Source of the DNA: Dryococelus australis
Lineage: Eukaryota; Arthropoda; Insecta; Phasmatodea; Phasmatidae
Direction of reading: 5' to 3'
DNA: 64,000 bases
Assembly (NCBI GenBank): GCA_029891345.1
Contig: CM057006.1
Span: 43,978,556-44,042,555 of the forward strand
Positions 33,873 to 45,985 of the stretch are shown here, piece after piece. Under the pieces are notes generated by a model. The model was not told the DNA's origin. It saw only the letters and a program-made list of their open reading frames with translations, and did no database searches. The position numbers and the translations under genes are program-made. Numbering within the stretch: position 1 is the first letter of the stretch; every line of letters begins with the position of its first letter.

Positions 33873-35936
33873 CCCTTTTTTTTTTTCCACCCCGCTCTGC
33901 GTAAGGTACCACTGAAAAGAGTTGTGCGTAGTAAGCAACGAATATGCGAATGCCCCACGTATGGAGTTCCACTAAAATGTGAACTGATGTTTTGAAAGGA
34001 GTAAAGCATATGAAAAATATGTCACTAGCTAAACTTACCCTAAAACGACGATATCTGTTTGAGAAGAAAGCATTAAATACTTATTTTATAAATCGTTTTA
34101 TTGGATGAATAATGATAGTGAACATACAACTACTGCAGTGGATTAAGCTTCACCGTTAACAAAGTTTACAGACATTGCATTCTGAACGCAGAGGCTTCAT
34201 TGGAATGTTTTAGATGAAAGAAAGGCACTTGCAAGATCTAGTACCGAAACGAATAACATGCTTTGCCCAGCAGCATATCTCTGGTCAGTGGACTCTTATA
34301 AACTTCACTTCATCTTACCCTAAAGGAGCGCATTTATCTGCAGCATGGCCTTGGTACTAAATCACTACATCCCGAAACAATAATAATTAAAAAAAATAAT
34401 AATTCTTTTAAAATACCGGGGGTTCAGGGGTATACAGCCGAACACAGTAGGGAAAGACTGGATTACTTATATAGTACGTTTGCATACCAACATCCACACT
34501 GTAAGGACACAAAATGACGTACAGATGACTGGATATCAATTCACGTACCAGCCAATTAAAACAGTACTGCAGTAGTTCATTCACAAGGGAGAACATTCCC
34601 TTATATCCCACGCTCCAACACATATATACAACTTGTAAAAAACTCGTGGACACAACATGAAGTATGAGAAAAACTAGCTACGTTCATATTTACTTAATGA
34701 AAACCTCCAATAGTGAAATGAAATATTTAATTCTGAAAAATATTTAACCAGGTCCCAACTAGACTTTCACCTTAATGAACAGAATTAAAAAATCTGAGCA
34801 AAACCAGCACGCAGCAGCTTTAAAAAATTAATATGTTCACCTCCTTATGTCTGTTGAAAATACCATTTATGTATCATGTGTCAGGTAACTTGAGCAAAAT
34901 CTTTACTGTGCCTAAGTGAGAAAATATAAAATGTTCTGCAGTGTGAAATGATCAGTTAAAATTACTCTCACACACAACGAGTTAAAAGTACCAGTTCGTA
35001 AGCTTGCACATAAGATAATCCCCTGGCTAGCAATTAATTAAATGCGGTAGAGCATATTTAAGAGTTCTCAGGCGTCTCGTGACAATTCAGAAGCTGCTAC
35101 GTAATAGTGAAACCGCTTGCGTGTAGCTAGAACACTTCACCGCGGACCAAACGGTCACTTGAAAAAATCCTGTGGAAATACCTTGCATGTATTTGACGAT
35201 ATTGCAGGTATCATGCGCCTTCTTCAGGCGGCTTTCACATATACCGTCGGCTGTGGAAACTGTTCCAAGCACGAATTTCAGGGCCAATTTAACAATTAAA
35301 ACACAAATTATGCCGGTTATCGGTGGAGCATCAGCCTCCCTGGCTGGCTACCTGTAGAACCCTTCGAGAACAAGATGGAGATGAGGTGATTCTATCGCCA
35401 TCCATAATCGGGGCGGTTACAAAATTCAAATTTACCTGTGCAGTATAGGGTTTAGCTGTGAGGTGCATTCCTTATGTCTATAATACCAGTGACGTCACAG
35501 GACGTTGCCAACTTATGAGAATTATCACATTGCTCAAAAACTTAGTATAAAATAAATAAAATTGAATTAAATATGTCGGTCACAAAACTCTAGTTGCTGC
35601 GTGTACCATAACACACATGTAACATAAAATGTCTGAATAATTAACCTATATGAATAACACTTCACAACATTAGCATTACGTCAACACACAAAAGTGTGTA
35701 AAATAAATTATCATCAACTTGACGTGTAAATGTAATCAAATAATATGCGCAACGAACCAGACATTTCAGTACCGCTAAAACTTCAGCAATCTAAACATGA
35801 ATTCGACAAAAAAATTAAAAAATCGAGATACTGAAAATTCGACAACATTCGATGTATCGATGAAACAGAAACCGTGCCACGACCACGACACCAAGCCAAA
35901 AAAATAACCGAACTGCAAACGACGGCGGTTATTTCA
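33873..35936. other. No gene seen
   Basis: AT-rich, unremarkable. Short frames near 34408-34653 and 35087-35357 show no domain. Confidence 0.5.
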
Positions 35937-36381
35937 CTATCATCCATTCACGGTTACTTCAGCCTTTTCTGAAACCCTCCTAATGTTCTACTTCCAGGAT
36001 ATTCCTCCGCCTCGTGCAAACGGAGCTTAACCGAGTCTAAAAAAAAAAAAAAAAACATCAAAGAGACAGCACACTACTTACATCGGGCTCAGTTTAATAA
36101 TATTTTCCAAAGAACTATTTGTTACTTGGCATTACCAAAACTAAATATTTTACCTATGTTTTTATTCATATTTATTAAGATTGAAATTTTCAGATAAATT
36201 ATAAGTGGAAGTTCAACTTAACCAAAATAAAGGTGCTTTTATGTTAACGCAACTATTGAACGCTTGTGATATATTGTAAATGTAGGAAATAGCCAAGCAC
36301 GTTATACATGAGGAAGGGGAGGGGGGATTTTTCAAAGGTTTGATCCAAAAAAAAATGTGAAGTTACCGTGAATGACTATAA
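35937..36381. mobile_element. MITE family 2, full copy, inverted relative to 30247-30682
   Basis: Left end CATCCATTCACGGTTACTTC, right end GAAGTTACCGTGAATGACTA. Internal TTCCAGGATATTCCTCCGCC is the inverse of the family motif, so this copy is inverted. Confidence 0.87.
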
Positions 36382-37198
36382 ACAATATTAAACGCTCGAC
36401 TCATCCAATGAATTTCCGTGGTATATTTAATTGAGTAAGCCGCGATATGTGCGTGCTGCTTGAAAGTCCGACTATCCCACCAGAAAAAAAAATGTTTAGG
36501 CGTTTATAAACCGTAATTAATAACAGAATATTTCGCTACTTGATTATCACACATTGATTCTTCAAATATTTTCGTTCAGTTACGGGGCATAGATCACCAA
36601 TCTTTTTTTTTTTTTTTTATACGCACAAGTATTGCACACAAAAAACTCATTCTATATGTCGCAGAAACTTACACGCTGGATGTTTTTATTTGGCTGGCAT
36701 CGATATTTGAATTATTTCCCCCTTTCATGTCCGAAAATTCACCAGTACTGGGATGTTACCTATTTTAGAAATGGATGCACAAAGGCGAAGCTATTTTCTT
36801 TTACTTCTTCCCCCCCCCCTTTTACCACCCTACCCGAATGTAGAGGTTTAAGAGCTGTTTGAAAATCGCAGTTTTGTACGATTTGACGGCGCCGTAAAAA
36901 GGCAATCAGCGGAGGTATAAATAAGGCGAAGAGGAGCAAAAAGAAACAAGCGAAAGGAAGCTGGAGGTGATCACACCACGAGGTTTTTGAATAGTTGTTT
37001 GGGTTTGGGATAATGTCTTCCCTTGAAATCAAAAGCTTCTTTAAACCGAGGGGTGGTCTCGCCTTGTAACTGCGCGAGGGGCATTCCTTTCCACCTTGCA
37101 CCCCCTCCCTCCCAGCCAGCGCCATCCACTGCGTCGCTGTCTTCCTCTAAGACACGCTCTTTTCGTTCATGGTGGAAACATTAAGCCGATTCACATTG
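36382..37198. other. No gene seen
   Basis: T-run at 36603-36620 and a C-run near 36811. The open frame 36760-37125 (-) has no recognised domain. Confidence 0.45.
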
Positions 37199-37461
37199 AA
37201 GTGAGTGAGTGTGAAGAGATTTGAACGGCTGTTACCATCGCGGTCTTGAGAGCCGACGCGGGGGCGAAGCGAGATGAGTATGGAGCAGCTCCGGAGCGGG
37301 GAAACGGAAGATCCCCGCGATAAACCCGCCGGCCAGCAGCGTCGCCCGACGCGATCCTCGCGTGCGAAAATCCGGGAGCGACCCCGTTGGGGATCGAACC
37401 CCCTGTTCGCCTAGGGGGGGGGGGGAGGCGAGTAGTCTAACCACTACACCACCGCGGCCCC
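37199..37461 (-). mobile_element. tRNA-derived SINE
   Basis: Minus strand: GGGGCCGCGGTGGTGTAGTG, box A-like TAGTGGTTAGACTACTCG, box B-like GGTTCGATCCCC, body GGATTTTCGCACGCGAGGAT and tail with TCTCTTCACACTCACTCACT. Confidence 0.87.
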
Positions 37462-37479
37462 GATTCTCATTGAAGTTAT

Positions 37480-37884
37480 TATCTTTTCGCGGTTTCTTCG
37501 CACTTTTTTTAAATCAAACCGTCGCAAAATGACCCCACGTATGACGCTTTTAGTCTTTTTCTAAATATTCCATGTATCACAAGCGTTTAATACTTTTCGT
37601 AAAAGTACATTATTTCTGGTTACATTGAACTTTTACTTATAAACTTATTTCATCTATAAATTATAATATGTCGATTATAATTAATGTGAATAAAACAGGA
37701 AGAATATAGGCCTGTTTAGTAAAAAATAGTTCTTATGAAAAATATAATTTTACTGAGCGATGGGTTGTCCGTTTCAATTTTCTAGACTCGGTTAAGCTTT
37801 GTTTGCATGAGCTGGAGGAGTATCTTGGAAGTAGAACTTTAGCAGGGCTTCAGAAAAGTTGGAAGTTAACGTAGATGGAGCATA
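37480..37884. mobile_element. MITE family 2, decayed copy
   Basis: Starts TTTTCGCGGTTTCTTCGCAC, internal GCTGGAGGAGTATCTTGGAA and AGTAGAACTTTAGCAGGGCT, ends GTTAACGTAGATGGAGC. Same orientation as 30247-30682. Confidence 0.75.
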
Positions 37885-38178
37885 ACTCAGGGCGCGTTGT
37901 ATTATATTTGCATTAACTCTGTATATACATATTTTTTTTTGTAAAATCGCAGTCAACTTGTGTGTACTTGGGACAATAAGGTAACTTGAGTTAAAAAGAA
38001 ATTACGTTTGGACATCGGCAGCCCTGCAGTAGAATTAAACAATTTCATAAAGATGTTTGCTGGCAAGAATGTATTGTGCACAATGTTTTGATTCTACTCT
38101 GAGCTGTTGTATGTGCACAATAATATTCCTTTTAAAGTGTCCCAGCTTACGCCAGTATCCCAAGTATATCAAGTTAAC

Positions 38179-38345
38179 TAAAGGCTGTTCACAATGAAGT
38201 GAGCACTTTTGAAATCAACTGCTCCTACCTGAATGTATTTTAACGGGCGTACTGAGCGATACGCACCCAGTAAAGTTAGTAACGATGGAAGGAAAGTAGT
38301 TCCATATCTTAAGGTTAAATAAAATGTAGAGCACAGGGTATTGTC
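38179..38345. mobile_element. MITE family 1, left-end fragment
   Basis: TAAAGGCTGTTCACAATGAA, then GAGCACTTTTGAAA and internal TATTTTAACGGGCG / CCCAGTAAAGTTAGTAACGA, as in 42147-42573. Truncated on the right. Confidence 0.8.
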
Positions 38346-39049
38346 CGGTGTGGTATGGACCAATGGCACGATGGTGAGTTCTTACACACACACCAACAGA
38401 ACCGGCGTCCATGAAGTAGTAGATATGGGTGACCCCCTTCTAATTTGTCTAATGCTCGGTTGCATCGTCGTGGTTCGAAACTCGATCAGAGATCGGATAT
38501 AAGATCGACACAGAAAACTGATGCACCATTCGAGTTCAGAGCTGAACTGGAGATCGAGTTGAAGTTCTTTTCGAGCCGCCGAAATTGACGATTCGAAATT
38601 CGATCCGAGATCAGCTGCCATCGTAGAAAAGTGTAGTTTGAAAATACGGCGATAGAACCACGTTCGATTGTTTTGTTGGAAAAAAAAAAAAAAAATTATG
38701 CGCACTTGAATCTTGTTCATTAAAATTCGTACAACCATAATTCACTTAAAACAGATATAACATCGCACATCTAGTTCTATATATAGTGAGAAATACACCT
38801 ACTTCCAAGCTGTCTTATATTACGAACAAATAGCAAAATTTGTCTCATACTTAGATCGACGAATCGGAGATCCAGAATCATGGAATATTGTTGGGGCAAC
38901 ACTTTTACATTGGAACCAATATCAAACTGGATCCTGGTACGGGACTAGGGCCATTTGATCTCGGATCGAGAAAGTTGGGCATAAGTGCTAGTAAATGTGT
39001 GCAAGCCTCAGTGTGTTAACTTCGATGTGAATCGGCCTTTAGGGCGGCG

Positions 39050-39130
39050 GGTGGGCACGTGCGAGAACCCGGGGCCCAAGCCCCGCCCCCTTTGGCAGGC
39101 CCGTGGACCAATGGCGTTGCAGGAGGGTGG
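39050..39130 (+). promoter_or_regulatory. Candidate CpG promoter with GC box and CCAAT box
   Basis: CpG- and GC-rich island in AT-rich surroundings, with GCCCCGCCCC (GC box, about 39079-39088) and GACCAATGG (CCAAT box, about 39107-39115), directly ahead of a candidate exon. No TATA box seen. Confidence 0.4.
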
Positions 39131-39295
39131 CACAGTTGTCCGCAGCCGGCGCGGAGCGCGCCACGTTGTTCCGGCCGTCTTCGCGCGTGCTTCTTCGGGG
39201 CGCGATCAGCTGAGCGTCCAGAGTCGGTCCCGCGACGGCATCCCGAGACAGCAAGAATCATCGCGCAGCATCCGAGGACAGCAGCAACCGACCTC

Positions 39296-39336
<41 letters not shown>

Positions 39337-39361
39337 CTTCGACGCCGTCGACCACGACCCG
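39117..39361 (+). CDS. Candidate first exon of an unidentified host gene, polyglutamine tract
   Basis: A plus-strand frame stays open from 38985 to 39365 through the CpG island. It is basic and serine/arginine-rich (SRDGIPRQQESSRSIRGQQQ), followed by 12 CAG codons (39300-39335) and ASTPSTTTR. A strong donor GTAAGT follows at 39362. The start and extent are uncertain: an ATG at 39112 (MALQEGGTVV) is in frame, but the whole exon could be 5' untranslated. No conserved domain is visible and no acceptor or further exon was recognised in the rest of the window. If real, the gene runs rightward and its first intron holds the foldback element at 39404-40206. Confidence 0.35.
39300..39335 (+). repeat. 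(CAG)12 trinucleotide repeat
   Basis: Twelve perfect CAG units in the CpG-rich block; would encode polyglutamine in the open frame. Confidence 0.95.
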
Positions 39362-39403
39362 GTAAGTCAACTTCATCGCCCCTCTCCTGACGATTTATTT
39401 ATG

Positions 39404-40206
39404 TCTTAAGGTTGAAGTAAAGCAAATGCCTCTGGAGCACTGCGCCCGACTATACAATGTGAAGAATTCATTTTAAAATGTGGCACAGACGCCATAAAAA
39501 TTGTCAGAAAAGTGCGATTTATGCTGTATGTCAAAGACGAATGTATATATTTTGCAACATTATAAAATATTTCACTAAAATATACTTTTTAAATTAAAAA
39601 AAATTATCGATTAAAATAGTCTGTATTTTAACCAAATTTAACCGCATTTCCATTCTGGATGCTTCGGAAAGCAGAATTTGCAAGAAAATCGTCATGGAAT
39701 ACCGTCATAATGTTTACTATTATTATATGCAAGAAAATTGTAATAATAATGTAGGAAATAATTTTTATAATAATTTTTATATGTGTGCATTTGTCAAGAA
39801 CATTTATGCCTGAAACTGACGTAAATAAAGTTAATTGTAAAATTGATATGATACATAATTGCAATGAATTTATTACACATGATCACAGTAAATATTATGA
39901 CGATCTGTCTTGGAGAAGATCGTCTTACAAATTCTGCTTTCCGAAGCATCCAGAATGGAAACGCGGTTAAATTTTGTTTAAAATACAAACTATTTTAATC
40001 GATTTTTTTTTTTCAAATTTAAAAATTATACTTTAGTAAAATATTTTATAATGTTGCAAAATATAGACATTCTTCTTTCATACACATCATAAATCGCACT
40101 TTTCTGACAATTTTTATGGTGTCTGTGTTACTTAGTTTATGAGTTCTTCACGTCGCATAGTCGGGTGCAGGGCTCCATAGCCAGTTTCTTTACTTCAACC
40201 TTAAGC
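39404..40206. mobile_element. Foldback element, about 800 bp, nearly all terminal inverted repeat
   Basis: Left end CTTAAGGTTGAAGTAAAG, right end the exact inverse. Inner pairs include CGCCATAAAAATTGTCAGAA with its inverse (TTCTGACAATTTTTATGG) and CATTTCCATTCTGGATGCTT with its inverse. TTAA sits at each end, possibly a TTAA target duplication. Short frames within are mirror images, not genes. Confidence 0.88.
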
Positions 40207-40425
40207 AGTGGCGTGTGGTCAAGTGTTGTAAAGTTAAGCTGGTGCTTGCCCACTGCTGTACTGTGCATTCTCGGGTGCACGCACCACCGTGCAGCCTAGG
40301 GGAAACTGAATGCACTCCGACCACTCACAAGCGAGCAGCAAGGACCCGTCACACGCGTCCTGTGACGTCACCTGTCCAAATTGCTCCCCCATGCTGTCCA
40401 CGACAGGGAGAAATGTAACAAATGT
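40207..40425. repeat. Dispersed repeat C, copy 1
   Basis: AGTGGCGTGTGGTCAAGTG, GTTAAGCTGGTGCTTGC and CCACCGTGCAGCC are shared with 41825-41940; TCCGACCACTCACAAGCGAG is shared with 44222-44350. GC-richer than its surroundings; nature unknown. Confidence 0.6.
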
Positions 40426-40910
40426 CATAATTTATTTCCATCAGATATATTTCCTGCACCATGAAATATTAGGCATATAGGTTTTTTTTAATATTACGTG
40501 CAATATTCACTAAAAATAACATTCAAGCTCAGACAGCATCTACATACATTAATTAACTTTATAAACTTATTTAGTTTCCAGCTACTGTTCGTCATTTTAA
40601 AGTTTCGTGACATCAGAAACGGCAATTTTTTTTTTTCAAGCACGATTGTGGTCGGTTGAGCCCGTCAATCATCAAAAAAAAATTTTATAACCGGTCAAGT
40701 ATTCAAATGTTTGATGGAAACTGAAGCCATCCAACTTTTTCAGGCAAATATGGTGGCGTTTACAACGTCTCGGAGACCTCACAACTGTCCAACTTTATTT
40801 GACCAAACTTAATTGGAAGCGATTTTGACGGAAGAATTTGACAGTGTGACAGGGACTCTAAGGGGCTCCCTAGTAAAATACTGTGTGTAAAATCAGCGTG
40901 TGCGCATGTA

Positions 40911-41442
40911 TAGGCTATTTACGGTAAAGTGGGCAGTTCTGAGAGTCCTTTCATTGTGAATAATCTTAATAATATTATTAATCCAAAAGTTTGTATGTTG
41001 TTTTTTTTTTTGTTGTTATTACTCAATCACGTCATATCGGCTCGACGGATTTTGATGAAATTTCGCACAGGGGTAGATTATATTCCGGATTAGCACATAG
41101 GGTACTTTTCATCCCCGGAAAAAGAACGGTTTCTTATGGAATATATGAAATATACCGCCAACCATTTGAGTAGGCACTGGTTGGTGATCTGTTTTCTATA
41201 TATTGCACGCGGTAGGAACCGCATGGTAACAACTATAGTAGTAAGTGAATAAATAAATATATATATACATATATATATATAAGCCTTAGACGTTAACTTC
41301 CGAGTGCGGTGCAATCTACATACGCTGTTTATTACTGACATGGCAATGTTTATTTACAAAGGTGGATAAAATATAGGAAATGGCTGAAGTAAAAAAGTAA
41401 ATATGGCCTCAAAAGTGCCCCCCTTCACTGTGAACAGCCTAT
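40911..41442. mobile_element. MITE family 1-ended element with a longer, different core
   Basis: Left end TAGGCTATTTACGGTAAAGT, right end inverse of CTATAGGCTGTTCACAGTGA. The core (TTGATGAAATTTCGCACAGG, GGATTAGCACATAGGGTAC) is not shared with 42147-42573, so it is a variant or a nested insertion. Contains a short TA tract near 41256-41281. Confidence 0.7.
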
Positions 41443-41824
41443 AGTCCATTAACTTTTTAAAATCTAACCTCTTATAAAAGTCACCCAATGTAGGACACGT
41501 GACTGCTTGTCACCAAAGTACGTAATGCATCACAAGCATTTTATTCCTCTGTTAAGGTAAAAGTATTTTATTTTCGGTTAGAGCGAACTTTTACTTATAT
41601 TTTATCTATACATTATAATATATAATTTATGTATTACGTATATGGTTATAAACAAAGAGACTAGTAAGAAATAGTTCTCGAGCAAAATATTACGAAACTG
41701 AGTGCTCGCCAATGTGGTGGGTTGTGTATTTGGTGTAATTTTCTAGACTTAGTTAAGCTTGGTTTGCAGAGGCGGATTAATACACAGAAAGTAGAAATTG
41801 AGCAGGTAACCCCGAATGGACTAT
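41441..41824. mobile_element. MITE family 2 copy abutting a family 1 element
   Basis: Starts TATAGTCCATTAACTTTTTA and ends CCCGAATGGACTATA. The first TA is shared with the last bases of the preceding element. Confidence 0.78.
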
Positions 41825-42146
41825 ACCCCAGTGGCGCGCGGTGAAGTGCTGCAAGGTTAAGCTGGTGTGCTTGCTAACTTCTGTACGTTCTCGGTGCACG
41901 CATCGGGAGCCAGTAAACCACTGTGCAGCCTACGGCCGACATTATCGCACGATACCTGCAGCCGTACTTGGTTCTTGTACAAGCTTGCACAAGGCCTGGT
42001 GCACGAGCCGGTACACCAGCCGCTATTATGAGCTGCAATGGAATATTCGTATTACACGACAGCAGTTCGCGTGCTAGCATTTGGCACCCTCGGCGGGTGC
42101 GCAGTGTGTACGGTCGTAAATACGAACCCTCATTCGTAGAACTGTT
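41825..42146. repeat. Dispersed repeat C, copy 2
   Basis: AGTGGCGCGCGGTGAAGTG, GTTAAGCTGGTG and CCACTGTGCAGCC match 40207-40300. Its right end, CGGCGGGTGCGCAGTGT with TTCGTAGAACTG, recurs at 45865-45905, in both cases just before a family 1 MITE. Confidence 0.6.
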
Positions 42147-42573
42147 AAACGTTGTTCACGATAAAGTGAGCACTTTAGAAATGAACCTTAGAAAAAAAGT
42201 CGCTTTCCCTGCCTGCATATATTTTAACGGGCGCACTGGGTGATATTTGCCCAGTAAAGTTTGTAACGATGGCTGGATAGTAGTTCCATATTTTAACGTC
42301 GAACAAAAAGTGTTAGGTAACCATTTGTGATAACTTAAAATTATTTTTTCCCTTTCTGTTTTTTTTTTAATGCATCGAAGTGTAAAAATAAGCAAATTCG
42401 TAAACTATTTACTTCCTTAATATTTCACAGTTTCACTTGACCGACGCATGAATAGAGCGATGAGGCCCATGGCAATGTTAATTTTACATAAGGCGGAGAA
42501 ATACACAACATTCATTACAAGTAGATCATAAGCAGTGCTTTCAAAAGTGCTCATTTTACTGTGAACAGCCTAT
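42147..42573. mobile_element. MITE family 1, full copy
   Basis: Left GTTGTTCACGATAAAGTGAG and right, inverted, GGCTGTTCACAGTAAAATGA. About 427 bp; the best reference copy of the family in this window. Confidence 0.88.
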
Positions 42574-42808
42574 ACCAGTTAGTAACTAAAAAAAACTAGC
42601 TAGCACATCTTATTTTTCCTATATTACTGTTCGCCTTTTACATAAATATAAGATTTCATACTGGTCATTTTCTTGAAAATGACGCGAAGTAACTAGAGCA
42701 CGAGTGTTATTTTCAATTTTGACTAAAATTACTGACCGGTTGCAAAAAATAGCGTTTTCTTTACGTACTGGGATACTATCCGCATGCAAAATTTAATGAT
42801 GAACGAAT

Positions 42809-42893
42809 TTGGGTCCGGCGGAGTTTCGAACTCACGTCCGAAAGTTACATATCACTAGCGCGCGCCGCTACTTTACCACTGTAGTACCATCTC
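42809..42893 (-). mobile_element. tRNA-like head of a second SINE type
   Basis: Minus strand: GTACTACAGTGGTAAAGTAG (box A-like) and GTGAGTTCGAAACTCCGCC (box B-like) about 45 bp apart. Different sequence from the main SINE family. No mature tRNA cloverleaf is convincing. Confidence 0.5.
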
Positions 42894-42899
42894 ACACAC

Positions 42900-43205
42900 T
42901 AAGTAACGAGTTTATATACTGCAGACATACTTAATCTTTGAATTAATTATTTTCATATATTAGGTAACGAGTTTATATACTGCAGACATACTTAATCTTC
43001 GAATTAATTATTTTCATACAGTAGGTAACGAGTTTATATACTGCAGACATACTTAGTCTTTGAATTAATTATTTTCATATAGTAGGTAACGAGTTTATAT
43101 ACTGCAGACATACTTAATCTTTGAATTAATTCTTTTCATACATTAGGTAACGAGTTTATACACTGCAGACATACTTAATCTTTGAATTAATTCTTTTCAT
43201 ACAGT
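42900..43205. repeat. Minisatellite, five 60-61-bp direct units
   Basis: GTAACGAGTTTATATACTGC followed by AGACATACTTAATCTTTGAA and TTAATTATTTTCATA recurs five times with one to four changes per copy. The copies are very alike, so the array is young. Confidence 0.95.
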
Positions 43206-45329
43206 AGGTAATGTTTTACGTATTTAGAACGGTTTTAAACAGTAGTTGAAAGTTGTCATCACCAATATTATTCGTCGTTGTCGTATTTTAAATCTATTTG
43301 AAAGAGTTTCAATCTCACGGATGTATGATCAAGATGGAGGCGTCCTTTTCGGTTTCTTTATCAACTAGTTTCAAGTAGTAGCCACGGGGAGCGCCCTACG
43401 TTCTGAAACTGCGATGCGATTGGCCAGGTACGAAAGCGGACGTGGAATTTGCCACGAAAAATAGGACGCGTCCAGTTACCAAACCTGGTACGCAATCTGG
43501 CCTTAGAAGGCGGGAAATGCCACGACGTGTGCCACACTAGCCTGTATACCGGCTGCTATGGCGGACCTCGCACAAGATTTTTACGGAATCTGGTATCGTG
43601 TAATATCGACCTTTAGCTGGTTCTACAATAGTGCCATGCGTTGCGATGAGCGGTAGCCAATCAGGATGAAACAGATTCCATCGCAGCGCGTCGGCGTCGA
43701 GAACGTTGCGCGAAATTCTTGAGTTGCGATTGTCGGCGTCAGCCTGGGACTGAGAAGAAGAGAAGGAGAATAAGCGTTTGTTAACAAGGAGTATAAAATC
43801 ATCAATTTTTTTTCAATTTGAAAACGACAATCACGTTTACGCCGACGATTTCGTATTTATATTTGTATTATTGCTGCGTGGGTGTGAAGAATAGAAGACA
43901 GGGCTTCTTATAGATATGGACAGTAAAATTCTTTTATTAACATCAAAATACCCATCCTTCGTCTTATTATATCCCGTTCCCGCTAATTTTCGTCACACAT
44001 CACATTTATACAACCCTGTTTTTATCTTCTACTACTTAGAACATACAGTTTCAACTTTTTTATGCCTACCTTTTGTTACATTCGTGAGGTCTTGAAACGT
44101 AGTTTCCACCCTTAAACTAGATAGCAGCACCATCTCAGATCGGCGTCCATCGCCGACAGATTGCGTAATTGTGAAACAGCGAGTACAGCTCATCGCAGCC
44201 CAGCGCATTGCAACCCATCGCATTATCGTGGGGCCAGCTCTAAGAGAAACTGAGTGTATTCCGACCACTCACAAGTGAGCAAGCGAGGGACCCATCAGAC
44301 GAGTCATGTGGCGTCACCTGCTGAACTACGTCTTAGTGGCGGAAATGTAAACTAGCAAGTGACAGTGTACAGCATTTAGCTAACGCCAGCTTAAGGCCGG
44401 GCTACAATTTACACGCACCTAACACGTTCACAGTTATGGCGATAAACACATACAAAACACAACAAAATCACAGTGGCCTGGCTGCAACTGATATAACGAT
44501 AGTAATATTAGTTTGTTTATGTTGCTACTTTTGTACCGAAGAAATTAAGTTCCATATAGTCGGTGGTGGTTTTTTTTTGTCAAAAACAAATCTTTTCAGT
44601 GAATCAGTGACGTTTTTAAAATTAGATATAATTTTCGTTTCAATGTTTAACATTAACGTTACCTAAACACGTTACAAGACCCGTAGTTGCGGTTATCCAG
44701 AAATAAACAAAAGAAAATATCTGCCCGAGGAATGAAGTCAAAATACACACTTTCTTGATTCGTAAATAAGTTTTTCATTTGATAACGCAGTATAAATGTC
44801 GGGGTGTCCGATTGGCTGAATATTAACGCACAGCGACAGTAATAAGGAAAGTTAAACAAAGTTGAACTCACCTTGTTACTGTGCTTAGGCAATTATCGCT
44901 ATGCGCGATTGTAGCCACTCTAATAACTGGAAACAAGCCGTTCAACTCATGTATATCGCTGTGTTGCGTTAGTGATGTGCTTATAGCAATTGTAGCCTGG
45001 CATTTACCTTGCAACAGTCCACCACACGCCGCTGCTATATACGAGTATCTCAGTAACTGTTAAGAAAATACTACTTTATCCAAAAAAAAAAAAAAACTAT
45101 ATACAGCCACCACTTTTTTTCTGTTTTCCTTTTTAATATATTCAAATAGAAAAAAAACCACTGAAAACCGTTAAAAAAAAAAAAAAATTATTTTCATAGT
45201 ATTCCCGTGCAGTTTCTTTGGAGAAAGGAAAAAATAAAGTAAGTGGCATCTGTATTTTAATCCAGTGTCATACACCGCGTGCAATAATGCCCTACTGTCA
45301 CAAAAATAAAATTTGCGAGAAATTCAGGC
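43206..45329. other. Unassigned, with a repeat C fragment at 44222-44350
   Basis: A GC-richer part (43390-43750) and AT-rich parts, no supported gene. 44222-44350 shares TTCCGACCACTCACAAGTGA and CACCTGCTGAA-type sequence with 40300-40425. Confidence 0.4.
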
Positions 45330-45910
45330 AGTGTTCCAACTGGCACTTTTTTGTTTTAACAAAATGGTCACGTGACCCGTTTTGTCTACAAAATCTATGA
45401 CGTATTTTTGTCATTTGCGTTTTGTAACTCCAAATCTATGACCAATCACTAAATGAAAATTACCAAATCGCCGTCATATTTGTTTTGCCTGTTTGAAAAG
45501 TTTAAATACACATAGAGGCAAGTTGCTGAAATATTCATGAAATGTGTATTTTCTCATGACACAACTTTTGTCAAATAACAGTTGCACATCGTATTGGTTT
45601 TATATTGCATATTTTAGATTTTAAACGTCGCCCTAAGAAACGTCGGGAATATATACTATTTATTTGAAGACTCCTGTACTTTTAATATTGGAACAATAAC
45701 AACACGGAAATAATAGTAACATGGCATGCTAGACAGTGAAATGTCGGGTGTTCCCACTGAAACCTTACACAATTCTAAACACAAGTTACGAAAAACGAAA
45801 TTCGAATACGAATTTGAACACGGCCTCAGCTTTCCGGCAACGCACACGGCTGTCCTGGGAAGACCCAGCACGGCGGGCGCGCAGTGTTTGGTTCGTAGAA
45901 CTGCTACCAG
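45330..45910. repeat. Diverged direct copy of the sequence downstream of the P-like transposase
   Basis: ACAAAATGGTCACGTGACCC, TCTATGACGTATTTTTG and GTTTTGCCTGTTTGAAAAG parallel 53527-53660; AAACGAAATTCGAATACG...GAACACGGCCTCAG parallels 53740-53790. The two blocks flank the transposase gene in the same orientation. Confidence 0.5.
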
Positions 45911-45911
45911 T

Positions 45912-45985
45912 TAAAGGCTGTTCACAATAAACTGAGCACTTTTGAAAACCAACCTCGTAGAAAAGTCACTGCTCCTACCCGTAGG
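45912..45985. mobile_element. MITE family 1, left-end fragment
   Basis: TTAAAGGCTGTTCACAATAA, GAGCACTTTTGAAAACCAAC. Truncated; a G-run follows at 46011-46023. Confidence 0.75.

Noticed and set aside
39628..39988. Mirror-image open frames on both strands
   Set aside because: They are the two arms of one foldback element.
42809..42893. Possible tRNA gene on the minus strand
   Set aside because: Box A- and box B-like words exist but acceptor and anticodon stems do not pair convincingly; a SINE head fits better.
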